From Hanleya hanleyi (lineage: Eukaryota; Mollusca; Polyplacophora; Lepidopleurida; Hanleyidae), in assembly GCA_036873755.1 (NCBI GenBank), contig JAVTVY010018786.1, positions 1 through 64,000 on the forward strand: 64,000 nt of DNA. Reading direction: 5' to 3'. Of the stretch, positions 22,541-34,415 are shown one piece after another (positions within the stretch are counted from its first letter, which is position 1; each line of letters opens with the position of its first letter). Both the position numbers and the translations under genes were made by a program. Under the pieces are notes generated by a model, which saw only the letters and a program-made list of their open reading frames with translations, searched no databases and was not told the origin of the DNA.

Positions 22541-24200
22541 TAATTGGTATTGTCAGTTCTCCATAATGGAGAACGAACCAAGTGGAGAACTGAACACTAG
22601 TTGTCTTGCCATGAGCAGAGATGAAAATCCATATGTGAATAGTAGATTAGTTTCAAAGATACTTTTGAAAAGTCTGAATTTTTGCTACTCTTTACCTTTT
22701 TCTAATCAAAGCCAATTTGGGCCTTTCAAATGAAAGCAACAGTTTCACATCAATCAAACAATTGAAGAAGAATTCTGAAATCTTCACCGAGTGACATTCT
22801 AGAAGCTCCATATGAACCTGAAGTGAGTGAGTGAATGAGTAGAATTTAACATCGTTTTCAACAATTTTTCAGTCATTGAAGAACATATATTATGGATAAT
22901 CTGGGATGAAGAATTGTATCCTAGTGAAAATAAATTTGTTATTTATCCATGATAAATGTTCTGATTTACACTGAAAAACAATTGACTGAAAAAAAGCCAA
23001 TTCGATTGGTTGAAAATTCCTAGGCCTGTGCAAGAAATCCACACAATGCTGGTCTCCTGGGTAAGATTTTTATTTCAAGCAGGGGAAAAAATTTACTGAC
23101 AACCAAAGAGTAAAAGATTTAAAGGAGCTGCATGAAAAATGAACCACTCTGCTCAAATTAAACATAGGCAAGAAATAGGGAACTACATTCAAAGAAGTTG
23201 CATGGCAAGACTTGGACAACAACTTTACTGAGAAAAAGTCCTTCCGATGAGGAAAACATTTGTAGTAGTGGTGCAATCTGCTTTTATGAAATCCAGACAG
23301 AACATCACAGAGATGATTGAAGGAATTGTGTGTGTTTAAGTGTTTGCCTGAAAGATTCTTAATTGTTCAAGTTACAAAATGGGGTACATGTCAAAACCAA
23401 TGTAGAATTTTATAGAAATCCTCAATTTTATCAAAAATTGTAAATGAAATAATGACTGCAAATTAGAATTTTCACCATTGGTTGGATTACTGGATTTTCC
23501 CATCAAAAACATCTGAAATTTTTGTCAACTGGGAGCGAGAGTTGGTCAAATAAACAAGCTATGTTACCAATACAGAGAGACATGTACCCCACGTTGATTC
23601 TCAAACAGGACATTTAGAGCATTTAATTTACAAACTGTCAAGACCCCCTACTCAATGCTTCCTTGGTGCACAGTCTGGTGGTGATGCACAAGGGTTAAGT
23701 CTCAATGATAGCCCATCAGCGGAAAGTAAAATCTGCAAATGTACCAACATACCAGTACCAGTAGAGTGACGTGGCTGTGGATTAGAGAGTTATGGTCCTT
23801 GATTGAGCGAGCGCCGCTATAACAGTCAGCTGGGTGCAGTGGAAGGATCGTATAAGCTATATGTTACCCTGTACTGGACACAAAATACCAAATAACAACT
23901 GCATTATTGGGTTGTGTAAATTGGGAGAAAAAGAAAATTAAAATATAGCAAAAAAAAATAAAAAATCTGAACAATACACTTTACCTGTGCATATATACCT
24001 GTCAGGTCAGAAAATAAACAATTACACAGTGTTACCCATTTCAATAGCATGACATATTACAATGTTTATGTACATCCTCATTTTTCTCCAAAAAGAGGCA
24101 CGTTTAATTTAGATGAGTATATACTTTATGTGCTTTGTCAGAGCTTTAACCCTTCACATGTTACATAATCCACCACATTGGCATGGTGTGTGACCCACCA
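22541..24200. other. Intron 4 central part
   Basis: Mostly unique AT-rich intron. 22822-22870 (GAGTGAGTGAATGAGT then TTTAACATCGTTTTCAACAA) is a fragment of the SINE-like family at 36160. No exon found. Confidence 0.5.
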
Positions 24201-24204
24201 TACC

Positions 24205-24782
24205 GTAACATCAGCACGGCCGGTAACATCGGAAATGTCCTTGATCCCTATTAACATCGCCAATTACTGTCATTGGCCGCAGACATCACCAATTATTGTT
24301 CTGGGCCCCTAAAATCACCAGTTATTGTCCTTGGCCCCCAACATCCCCAGTTATTGTCCTTGGCCCCTAATATCACCAATACAGTATTTCGTCCTTGGCC
24401 CCTAGCATTGCCAGAGTCATTGGCCTCTAACTTTGCCAATGTCCTTGGCAGCCAAACATCGCCAATGTCCTCGAACATCACTGATGTCCTGGGCCCTCCA
24501 CATCGCCAATGTCACCCGACACCTCAATGTTCTTGGCACCCAACAGTGCAATTTCATTGGACCCTAACATCACCGATGTCCTTACCCCCTAACATTGCCA
24601 GTACTCATGCCCCACTAACATCGCCATGGCGCATGGCCTCGGATATCCCTATGAATTTGGACCTAACATCGCCGGTGTTCTTGGCCTCTCCCCCTCCCCA
24701 CATCGACAATGTCTTTGCCCTACCCCCCTACAACCACACATTGCCAGTGTCCTTGGCTAATAACATCGCCAGTGAACTTTGA
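24205..24782. repeat. Degenerate ~33-bp minisatellite
   Basis: Repeated AACATCGCCAATGTCCTTGG and CCCCTAACATCACCAATGTC motifs with variable spacing from about 24205 to 24775. A 169-codon frame runs across it, but its composition only reflects the repeat; no conserved domain. Confidence 0.8.
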
Positions 24783-26115
24783 TGTTGGTTGTGATCTACA
24801 ATATACCTACAGTGATGATAGTGATCCAGATCCACAATATAATTTCACTGATGACTGAGATCCATGTACACTTTCACTGATGATTGTGATCTACAATATA
24901 CCTTCAGTGATGATTGTGATCCACACTATACCTTCAGTGGTGATTGTGATCCACACTATACCTTCAGTGATGATTGTGATCCACACTATACCTTCAGTGA
25001 TGATTGTGATCCACAATACACTTTCAGTGATGATTGTGATCTACAATATACCTTCAGTGATGATTGTGATCCACAATATACCTACAGTGATGATTGTGAT
25101 CCACAATATACCTCCAGTGATGATTGTGATCCACACTATACCTCCAGTGATGACGAAAAATCACCAAATTTAGGATTACAACTGGAAAACAATTCAACAC
25201 AAGAATGAAAATAAAAACAAACAAACCTTGTACATTGAAGAGATAATTATCCATGCCATACATTTGCTGTCTTTTCTAGTTTTAAATCCAGAGATACTTA
25301 AATTTAACAATCGGCTAAACTGAACTTTGATGTTGGTTGTGATCTACAATATACCTACAGTGATGATAGTGATCCAGATCCACAATATAATTTCACTGAT
25401 GACTGAGATCCATGTACACTTTCACTGATGATTGTGATCTACAATATACCTTCAGTGATGATTGTGATTCACACTATACCTTCAGTGATGATTGTGATCC
25501 ACACTATACCTTCAGTGATGATTGTGATCCACACTATACCTTCAGTGATGATTGTGATCCACAATACATTGTACACTTTCAGTGATGATTGTGATCTACA
25601 ATATACCTTCAGTGATGATTGTGATCCACAATATACCTCCACTGATGATTGTGATCCACAATATACCTTCAGTGATGATTGTGATCCACAATATACCTCC
25701 AGTGATGATTGTGATCCACACTCTACCTCCAGTGATGATTGTGATCCACACTATACCTCCAGTGATGATCGTGATCCACACTATACCTCCAGTGATGATT
25801 GTGATCCACAATATACCTCCAGTGCTGTTTGTGATCCACAATATACCTTCAGTGATGGTTGTGATCCACAATATACCTCCAGTGATGATTGAGATCCACA
25901 ATATACCTCCAGTGATGATTGTGATCCACAATATACCTTCAGTGATGGTTGTGATCCACAATATACCTTCAGTGATGGTTGTGATCCACAATATACCTCC
26001 AGTGATGATCGTGATCCACAATATACCTCCAGTGATGATTGTGATCCACAATATACCTCCAGTGATGACCGTGATCCACACTATACCTACAGTGATGATT
26101 GTGATCCGCAATATA
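24783..26115. repeat. 30-bp minisatellite in two blocks
   Basis: A 30-bp unit with GATTGTGATCCACAATATAC and CTTCAGTGAT fills 24783-25160 and 25320-26115, separated by 160 bp of unique DNA. The two blocks begin with the same ~110 bp (AACTTTGATGTTGGTTGTGA onward, at 24776 and 25322), so the whole start was duplicated about 546 bp apart. Because 30 is divisible by three, frames stay open on both strands (10-residue repeats such as DDCDPQYTFS), but the array lies inside an intron and I do not consider it coding. Confidence 0.92.
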
Positions 26116-26149
26116 CACAATATATAATCCCTCAAACATGTCAAAAGGT

Positions 26150-26790
26150 ATATGTATCACAAATATTACAATTTAATCTTAATAAAATAGGTCAAGGTCA
26201 GTCCTTGCCAATATGCTTTAGGCTCATTGCCAGTTGCATTCATGTTGCGTGAAATTGGAAAGCCTGCCAATCGTTCAAGAGATATCATTTTAACAAGCAT
26301 CGAAGATGGGCAGACAGACGGTCAGCCAATGCAGGCAATACCCTTTGCCCAAAATTGGCCGAGGGTTAAAATCAATAGCCACAACTTTGCCATCACAATT
26401 CACATCTTCAAAGTTGAACTTCTAGCATATACACAACAATTGATGATTTGCTGATTTTTGGTCACAGTGACCTTGATCTTTAGGCCATTTTCATTGATTG
26501 GCTGTTTAGCACGAATGAGGTATTTACATTTTCAAGAGTAAAACTTGCTCATTTTCTTCATATTCGTATACAAATGGTTTGCAATTTAATAATAAATAAT
26601 TATAGCATCTAGCATGTGTATTTCAAAAATCAAGGTCATGCTAAACAACCAATCAAGTGACAATGGCCTTAATCTCAAAACATATAGTCCAAGTATATGC
26701 ATAGCTTACTAAAGCTAACAGACAGAAATTGTGATCACAACATATGACCTCGCCTATCGATGGGAATATAAAATGAAAGAAGAAGGCCTC
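26150..26790 (+). repeat. Dispersed repeat interrupted by a MITE
   Basis: TTAATAAAATAGGTCAAGGT, a GGGCAGACAGACGGTCAG tract, GGTCACAGTGACCTTGATC and an end like CTATCGATGGGAATATAAAA match the repeat in intron 6 (17885-18680). The Harbinger-like MITE 26483-26668 splits it. Confidence 0.8.
26483..26668. mobile_element. Harbinger-like MITE, second copy, 186 bp
   Basis: Ends GGCCATTTTCATTGATTGG and CCAATCAAGTGACAATGGCC with TTA duplications at 26480-26482 and 26669-26671. The interior matches the longer copy at 21172-21483 but lacks one internal repeat. Confidence 0.85.
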
Positions 26791-27130
26791 TTGTATTATA
26801 GGGGGATTGTAGTATTTGTGATATATATACCTTCTGTGCCCGACACTTTGCGATGTCATACATTAGCGAAAATAAACATCCATGAACATGTATGATAAAT
26901 GTTCTAAAATTCTAAATGTAACAACTATATTAACCCAATGGGACTTCAGTGCAAATGGAAGTGAACTTGATTTTTTGTGCTATTGGTAACAATGGGAAGT
27001 GAGCGACAGTTGTATGGAATTTGGAAGCCGTGATCGACGGACACATACACAACTGGCCGGCATGGATTATCAGGATTTTAGCACACAAAATATATGGGAA
27101 GAGGAAAAGCTCTTTAGAATGTTTGTTCAC
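26791..27130 (-). other. Intron 4, 5'-proximal part
   Basis: No feature seen apart from the exon 4 donor at its end. Read on the coding strand it begins GTGAAC. Confidence 0.4.
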
Positions 27131-27263
27131 CTTTCCGCTCCATTTAACCCCCTTCCAGATACAGAAGTAACATGTGACCCAGACCAGCAAGAGGAGTAGA
27201 GCCATCTGCCAGTGGATCTCCCCTGGTTCATCTATACCACTGCTCGTCCTCAGAGTGTGACGA
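27131..27263 (-). CDS. SLC6 transporter exon 4 (end of EL2 and TM4)
   Basis: Acceptor CTAATTTCAG, donor AAG|GTGAAC, 133 nt. The split codon with exon 3 gives FWN, then RHTLRTSSGIDEPGEIHW and TM4 MALLLLLVWVTCYFCIWKG, ending VKWSGK. It matches GAT1 FWERNMHQMTDGLDKPG and YFCIWKGVGWTGK closely, which supports a GABA-transporter-like subfamily. Confidence 0.96.
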
Positions 27264-27734
27264 CTGAAATTAGAGGGAACCAGCAATGGGCGGAGGAGTT
27301 GACTTTTAGAACTAAAGTAGGCCTATAATCCTTCCCATTCCAAGGAAGAACCATTATGCTTCAATACATTTATAATAATTTTGGCAACAAGACTGGTAGT
27401 GGCGTCATGTACAAAATATTCAACAAATAGCATATGCTGATAAAGGTACTTTAATATAGTAGTTGAGAACGACTATGGTGAACTATGGTGATTTTAATAT
27501 CATGGGCATTGAAATCACAATTCTGACTACAGTGACCTTGACCTTTGACCCACATTTTGGTATGTAACTCATGTTCCTCTAATGTATCTACTGGCAGAAC
27601 AAACATGAGGCAGCACCTAAAAGGTGCAACAACCCCTCGGCCAGACAGTTTTAGTCAGTGAATATTAGGCAAGATCAATTTATTTTTGTGTTTTGCGGGC
27701 CCGCCGACGTCAAAATTGGTCAAATCAGAATAAA
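27264..27734. other. Intron 3, first part
   Basis: A short copy of the TGACCT repeat is present at 27530-27600 (AGTGACCTTGACCTTTGACC). The rest is unique intron with no exon. Confidence 0.45.
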
Positions 27735-29965
27735 AACAAGAGCCCAAGGGGCTTCGATATACGCCCGTGTATCTGGAATTACATTGGTCCAAATTTCAAG
27801 GTTGTTTGATAGCCTTGATTCCAATTGGTAGCTAGCCTACAATTTTGTGCTTCTGAGAATGTAACATTTATAACATCTTATATTGAATGATAAACTAAAA
27901 CGAGCTTAACTCTTGGCAACTAGTTGACCTTGAAGCAAGACCCGAGAGCTCACATATCCCGCACTGAAATCGACAATAGTCAAACACGAAAATAGTAGTT
28001 TTCATGCAACTGGATTCCTTTCAGACGAGATAATTTTTCATGAAGGAAGAAGAAAGTGATGAAGTAAACCTTTGTTCTTGAGTTAATAAAGAGGTAGGAA
28101 GTTCATAAAGGACCCCTCTCCCCGTTAAATTACTAAATGTATGGTTTTTATTTCACAACAGTTTAACTAAATGTAGCTGTTTCAAATATGGGAGAGAACT
28201 CCACAGGATGAATGCCATATACATGTAGGGGAGAGAACTCTGAATATTTCAACCTAACACATATGGTCAGCTTAACTTGATTCAGTTTTGAAAGACTGTG
28301 ACCTTGACCTTGGACAAATTGATCTCAAAATGTATGGCTCCTCTTTGCCATGCGAGCAAGGTATACTCAAAGTTTGGTACCATTCCATACCTTGAGACTA
28401 GAGATATCACATGGACAACAAATGTTAATGGATGAATGGACAGAACGCAACATCGCATTACATGACCTCGTCTTCGACAGGCATATGAAAATGTGATTTC
28501 CTGATTTTGGGGTGACAGTTACCTTGACCTTTGACCTTGACCTAAATTTTGGTACACGACACTTCGTCTTCCGTATCAATGGACACAAAAAATCATGATT
28601 TTTATGAATTTCATGATTTTGGGGGTCACACTGACCTTGACGTTCGGCCTTGACCTACATTTTGGTATGTGACACATCATGTCCCCCTAATGAATCTACG
28701 GACACAAAACAAAGTAATTTTCAAAGATTTCTTGATTCTGGAGTCACAGTGACCTTGATTATTGACCTTGACCTAAATTTTGGTACATGACAAACCATCT
28801 CCCCGTAATTTCTCAATGGACACAAAAAATCATGATTTTTAACAATTTAACGATTTTGGGGTCACAGTGACCTTGACCGTTGACCTACATTTTGGTATGT
28901 GACACATCATGTCCCCCTAATGTATCTACTGACACACAAAAAAATGTTATTTTTAATAATTTCCTGATTTTGGGGTCACAGTGACCTTTGACCTGGACCT
29001 AATTTTTAGTATGCGACACTTCATTTCCCCCTATTGAATCCACTCACCAAATATTAGTAATTTTTAATGATTTCCTGATTTTTAGGTCACACTGACCTTT
29101 GACCTTGATTCTGGTGTCACAGTGATCTTGACTATTGACCTGGATCTAAATTTTGGTGTATGACAAAACGGCTACCTGTAATTTCTCAATGGACTCAAAA
29201 AATCATGATTTTTAAACAATTTCATGATTTTGGGGTCACAGTGACCTTGACCTTTGACCTTGACCTACATTTTGATATGTGACACATTGTGTCCCCCTAA
29301 TGTATCTACTCACACAAAGAAATGTTATTTTTAATAATTTCCTGATTTTTGGGTCAGTGACCTTTGACCTTCGACCTTGACCTATATTTTGGTATGCGAC
29401 ACCTCATTTCCCCTATTGAATCCACTCACAAAAAATTTGTAATTTTTAATGATTTCCTGATTTTTCCGTCACACTTACCTTTGACCTCTGACCTCGACCT
29501 ACATTTCATATGCAACACATTGTTCCCCCCTAGGGCATCCACTCACCAAAAATTAGAACTGTAGACAGAAAACTGTCAATGATCAATGGTTTCCTGATTT
29601 TAGGCAACAGTGACCTTTGACCTCTGACCTCGACCTCAATTTTGGTACGCGACACATCGTCTCCACCTAGCATATCCACTCACAAAAAATTGCAACTGTG
29701 GATAAAAAACGTTCACAGATATAGACCGGACACGAACACTTCAGTGATTTTCTGTTTTTTAGGCCAGTGACCTTTGACCTCTGACCTTGACCTTCATTTT
29801 GGTACGCGACACATCGTCTCCCCATAGGGTATCCACTCACCAATAATTAGAACTGTAGATAGAAAACTGTCCCAGATATAGACCGCACACGAGGGACGGA
29901 CAGACGGACAGACGCTAGGACGGACGGAAACCGGCATCACATAATACGTCCGCTTTTTGGCTGGC
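27735..29965 (+). repeat. Interspersed repeat family A, copy 2, full length
   Basis: Starts ACAAGAGCCCAAGGGGCTTC and ends near CGTCCGCTTTTTGGCTGGCG, parallel to 4260-5880. It contains more than ten ~110-bp blocks with GGGGTCACAGTGACC, TGACCTTTGACCTTGACC, TTTGGTATGTGACACATC and TCCCCCTAATGTATC, then the GACGGACAGACGGACAG tail. Arrays of TGACCT half-sites in direct repeat occur throughout, for example 29242-29266 with four half-sites. No coding potential. Confidence 0.88.
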
Positions 29966-31990
29966 GTTAATAAAATTGAAAAATGGCACTTTTATTTTCA
30001 CTACAAATTCCCGAAATTTGTTAGTTCATCCGTTTTATTTCTGTGGACGCTTCCCCGACAGTATAAAATATAATTCAGGCCTGGCCTTTTGAGGACCGCA
30101 ATTGAGCTCGCGCTCCATCACGCTCCTAATTTTCTTTTGAGAAGCGTCATTTTTGCGCACCTCCGCTCTTCAGTGTGTGTTGTTGTTGTTGTTGTTGTAA
30201 TACCACCAAGCACTGTTCTTGGGCTGCATTACGAAAATCTATTTGATATAATGCCTGCCTCACCTCATGACTTCCCAAGAACAGTTTCCCAGTCTTTCCC
30301 TGCCTTTATTCAATCAAAGTATACTTTGATAAACAAAATATTTTCCTGCCAAATTTCCTGTTTTTCATGATTGAAAAAGCATATGGAAGTAAAATGTTAT
30401 TTTTCTACCTTTTTCACAAAAGAGTTCCAATCAACTTTGGGGCAGCCTTGTACTCATTTAACAAGATTTTGACACACTGTCTCTTCATTATGAGCATTTA
30501 GTAGGCCATTTATTTACCAAAACTGTATAAATATGTTTGTGAACAGCTTATTTCTTTACAAACTTCAAGAAAAATATTGTTTTATCATTGCAAAGTATTT
30601 TACTTTGTCATTGATATAACTTGTGAATAATTGTTTATTTAGCAAAGCCTGCTACTAAGTTGTAAATTTTATGTATTCTATTTAGTACAGAAATACAACT
30701 CCGGAGCTATGCTCCACAAACATTTGAATTTGAATTTATTTGTATTTTTATAAAGTGTAAATGAAATTGGTATTACTAGTTAATACTACATTGTACATAT
30801 GCACTCACATACAGTATACAAGTAATTTGAAGGGGTTAAATTCTAGGAGAGCAAATCACCCTCCTTGGAAAATTTAGGAGGACTGTTTTAGCTCTCCATC
30901 ATTTCTCAAACGGCAAGGCCTGATATATCATTTCATTTCCTCCGAAAGTATATCAAGAAAAAAAAGAAACAAAACATTTTCCTTTTCTGATCCCGTTAGC
31001 GACTGGTAAGAATGTGTGGTTGTTGTTGTAGGTGTTGTTACAACTACCGTAAATCGTTCTCGTATATTGTGACGATCATTTTAAAATTATAAAGCCAGGC
31101 TTTATTTGAAGATTTCATTTCTTTTCATGAAATTTCTGCTTGAGCATTTCATTATAAAAATTCATCATATTCTAAAACTCTGTATTACAGGTTTGACCAA
31201 GTGGAAACCAGTATTATTCAGTATTATTTTGTGAAACAGTCAAGTTAATCAGTTTTATTTTATATGTAACTTGTTCAAAATAATGTGCAAGACTGGACAT
31301 TACAGAGACCAATGATAGTTGTAATGAATATAGACGGTTAAAGTTTGAAAATACATCAGTTTATAACTTTGATCTATTCAACTGATGTAATTTTGTGTGA
31401 TTCCTTTGTCTTCATATTGGTTTTAACATGCATGTTCAATTGTACAAATTGGTACTCCGAAGGTTCAGACATGGAGCAAAATCTTCTACAAAATAAAACA
31501 AGTCGTTTCCATAGTAAATTTCCAATTTTATTTTTATTTTTATTCCCTCCTTCGATGTTGGAAAAAAATATATTCCGCCCGCAAAACAAAAAATAAAATT
31601 TGTCTGGCCTTAGTACACAATGAATGAAAAATGCATATGTAAAAGCTTGAAAGATTTGGTTGAATGCAGAAGATGCTTTAGCAGTGGCTTGTAAAAGATT
31701 AAAATGTGATAAATTCAGTGTGGTATGTTGGATGAATTGGAGAACTAAATAAATAATTTGACATATAAAGTGCGAAAAATATGGCGGAAGAACAAAAATA
31801 TTCTGAACAAAAACAAAAGGTTGCCAGCCATTCTTTCGTTGAACCCTTATAATAACCTGAACAATAATAAAAGTCTTCCGATTTTCAGTGGGAGCCAAGT
31901 AATATAGAGTTTTTGATAGGAATATGAAGCTACATGCGCATCTAAAACCCCTCGGCTCTGGGTGCCAGCCATTCACAATCTATTCAATTT
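29966..31990. other. Intron 3, central part, no recognised feature
   Basis: AT-rich DNA with GTTGTTGTTGTTGTTGTAAT at about 30180 and TGGTTGTTGTTGTAGG at about 31017. These microsatellite-like runs recur at many repeat boundaries in the window. No exon, RNA or paired inverted repeats identified. Confidence 0.4.
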
Positions 31991-33460
31991 GGACCATACT
32001 ACTTTGAAAATATCAGGAACATCAAGCAGTCAAGTGACAAATATACAGATTATCAGAAAATTTGCAATCAGAAATGGACGCAAATTTGTCCATCCAATCA
32101 GAGAAACCGGCAGTCATTACTTGTCTCTTGATGTATCTATGACGTATACCAAGCATACTGAACACTTGAACAGTATCAAAGGATATATAGATCATCAATG
32201 ATTTCACATAAATTGAAAACGGCGGCCAAGGGAAATTTCCATCCAATCAGAGAAAATGGTTCTGTCATTCATTTTTACTCTTGATGTACTGATGATGTAT
32301 ATAAAGTCTTGCATCAAACACTTGAACAGTACCAGAGGTATAGATTTTGCATAAATTGAAGATGGCAATCAAGTTTTCCACCTAATCATAGAAATTGGAC
32401 TTCATTAATAGTAAGTTTCTTGATGTATTAATGATTTATAGTTTCATATGAAGCTCTAAATGGTATCAGATATAGATCATTAATGATTTTGCATACACGA
32501 AATGGTCGTCAAGATTTCTGCCCAATCAGAGAAACCAGTTCTGTCATTCATCGTAAGTCTATTAATGCAATGATGATGTATATCAAATTTTACATCGAGC
32601 ACTTGAACAGTATCAGAGATAGAGGTCATTAATGATTTTGCATAAATTAAAGATGGCTGCCTATCCTTCCCGTCATTCAGAGGAACTGATGTGGTTATTC
32701 ATTGCGAGTCTCTTGATACATCGATGCTGTATACCAAGTTTCATATAGAACACTTAAATGGTATCAGAGATATATAAATCATTAAAAAATTTGAATAAAT
32801 TAAAGATGGCCGCCAAGGCTTCAACCAATAAGGGAAACTGGTTTGGTCATTCCTTTAAAGTTTCTTGATGTATCGATAATCTATACCAAGTTTCACACTG
32901 AACAGCGAAATGGTTTCCGAGATACACAAGATTCATGGTTTCGCATAAATTAAAGATGGCCGCCAAAAGTTTCCACCCAATCGGGTCCAGATTCAATAGG
33001 GTTCTGGATCACGAGCATATGGATTTGCAAGGCAAGTTTTGTGTGCCTAGGTTAAGTCGTTCTAAAGATATCTTGGTAACAAGAAAGCTGTAACGGTTTC
33101 GCATAAATTAAAGATAGCCACCAAAGTTTCCAACCAATCGGGTCCAGATTCAATAGGGTTCTGGATCACGAGCATATGGATTTGCAAGGCAAGTTTTGTG
33201 TGCCTAGGGTAAGTCGTTCTAAAGATATCTTGGTAACAAGAAAGCTGTAACGGTTTCGCATAAATTAAAGATGGCCACCAAAGTTTCCAACCAATCGGGT
33301 CCAGATTCAACAGGCTTGTGGTTGACCACCCAACAATCCTGCATACCAAATTTGAAGCCTCTAGCAGCAACAATTTGGCTTCTAGACCGGTCACAAGAAT
33401 TGTTGATGACGGACGACCAGACGACCAGACGACCGGACGCCTAATAGGCTGAGGGGTAAA
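31990..33460 (+). repeat. Interspersed repeat family B, ~150-165-bp tandem units
   Basis: At least eight diverged units share TTTGCATAAATTAAAGATGG, CCGCCAAGATTTCCACCCAA, TCTTGATGTATCGATGATG and ACTTGAACAGTATCAGAGAT. The last two units (starting about 32938 and 33090) are nearly identical, a recent duplication. It ends with GACGGACGACCAGACGACC. No coding potential. Confidence 0.85.
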
Positions 33461-33595
33461 AAAAACAATTTGAATAAGTTTAAGGATTTGGTGACTGGTT
33501 GGGTGGCAGATAAATATCATCTTAACACACACTGAATATAATTTCTTTAAAACATCTATGAACTTGTGTAACCAAGGCAACTTGTGTCAACTTAC

Positions 33596-33914
33596 TTCCA
33601 GAATTCCTCAACTGAGGATGAATACTGCAGACTGGAATTCCTCAATGTCGGGGAGGAGTTATTGCCTTCAGGCTTCAAGTAACAGGTCAAGGTTGTGTTC
33701 TCCGCCATACCACGGGTACCGTTAGTACTGTTCATGAAGCAGGGGATCTGAGCGGCGTTTGTGATGCACATGTCTGTGTTCCACTCATTGTCACAGGTAG
33801 ACCAAGGCAAGACAAGATGGAAGGAGTGGAAGAGATACCATAGTGCCCAGGCCATGATGACCGTGTAGTAAATATTCACCCAGCCTGTTATCACCACCAT
33901 AGCATAGCCTATAC
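33596..33914 (-). CDS. SLC6 transporter exon 3 (TM3 and extracellular loop 2)
   Basis: Acceptor TTTTCAAG, donor TGGAA|GTAAGT, 319 nt. It encodes [20 protein letters not shown] (TM3), then [14 protein letters not shown]. The two cysteines, eight residues apart, form the loop-2 disulphide in this family, and GAT1 has CDNPWNTDRC here. The rest of the loop has at least five N-glycosylation sequons (NST, NGT, NTT, NSS twice) before EEFW. Confidence 0.96.
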
Positions 33915-33933
33915 CTTGAAAATAAAACAACTT

Positions 33934-34027
33934 ACCACGTATGACGGTATTTATACTCATCAGTACCACGTATGACGGTATTTATACTCATCAGTACCAC
34001 GTATGACGGTATTTATACTCATCAGTA
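33934..34027. repeat. 31-bp direct repeat, three copies, in intron 2
   Basis: Three identical copies of ACCACGTATGACGGTATTTA plus TACTCATCAGT lie 20-110 nt upstream (coding sense) of the exon 3 acceptor. The exact identity suggests a recent expansion. Confidence 0.95.
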
Positions 34028-34283
34028 CCAAAGTAATCAAATGTTCAGCAACTGTTCTGTACTGTGTCCCTTTATGGAGTAATTTTATTTCCCATACAAC
34101 TGTTAATTCTTATTTTTCTGCTCAAGTCTCAGTTTCAGAGCATCCTTTGTATTCTTGTCAAATTTCATTTCCGATAATCCATTCCTAACATATTTATTTT
34201 CCATACATCAGTCTCGGAACTCCCTAGTTGATCCTCATTCTTGATGCATACATATATTTTCATTCAGGCGCATTGTAGCCTAC

Positions 34284-34415
34284 CTTTGAATGCAGGAATT
34301 GTCTTCCAGATGCCCAATGCACCCTTTTTGTGGTATTGTCCCAGTGCCAGCTCCAGAAAATACATAGGTATACCAGCCAACACTACAGTGAGGAGATATG
34401 GAATCAGGAAAGCAC
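34284..34415 (-). CDS. SLC6 transporter exon 2 (TM2)
   Basis: Acceptor GTTACAG, donor AAAG|GTAGGC, 132 nt, one base carried from exon 1 and one into exon 3. It encodes [20 protein letters not shown] then [20 protein letters not shown]. The conserved Glu of LEL (GAT1 E101) and LGQY are present. Confidence 0.97.

Noticed and set aside
24864..26127. Open frames of 97-182 codons with 10-residue repeats (DDCDPQYTFS and similar) on both strands.
   Set aside because: The unit is exactly 30 bp, so frames stay open automatically on both strands. The array lies inside intron 4 of the transporter and shows no codon-level conservation.
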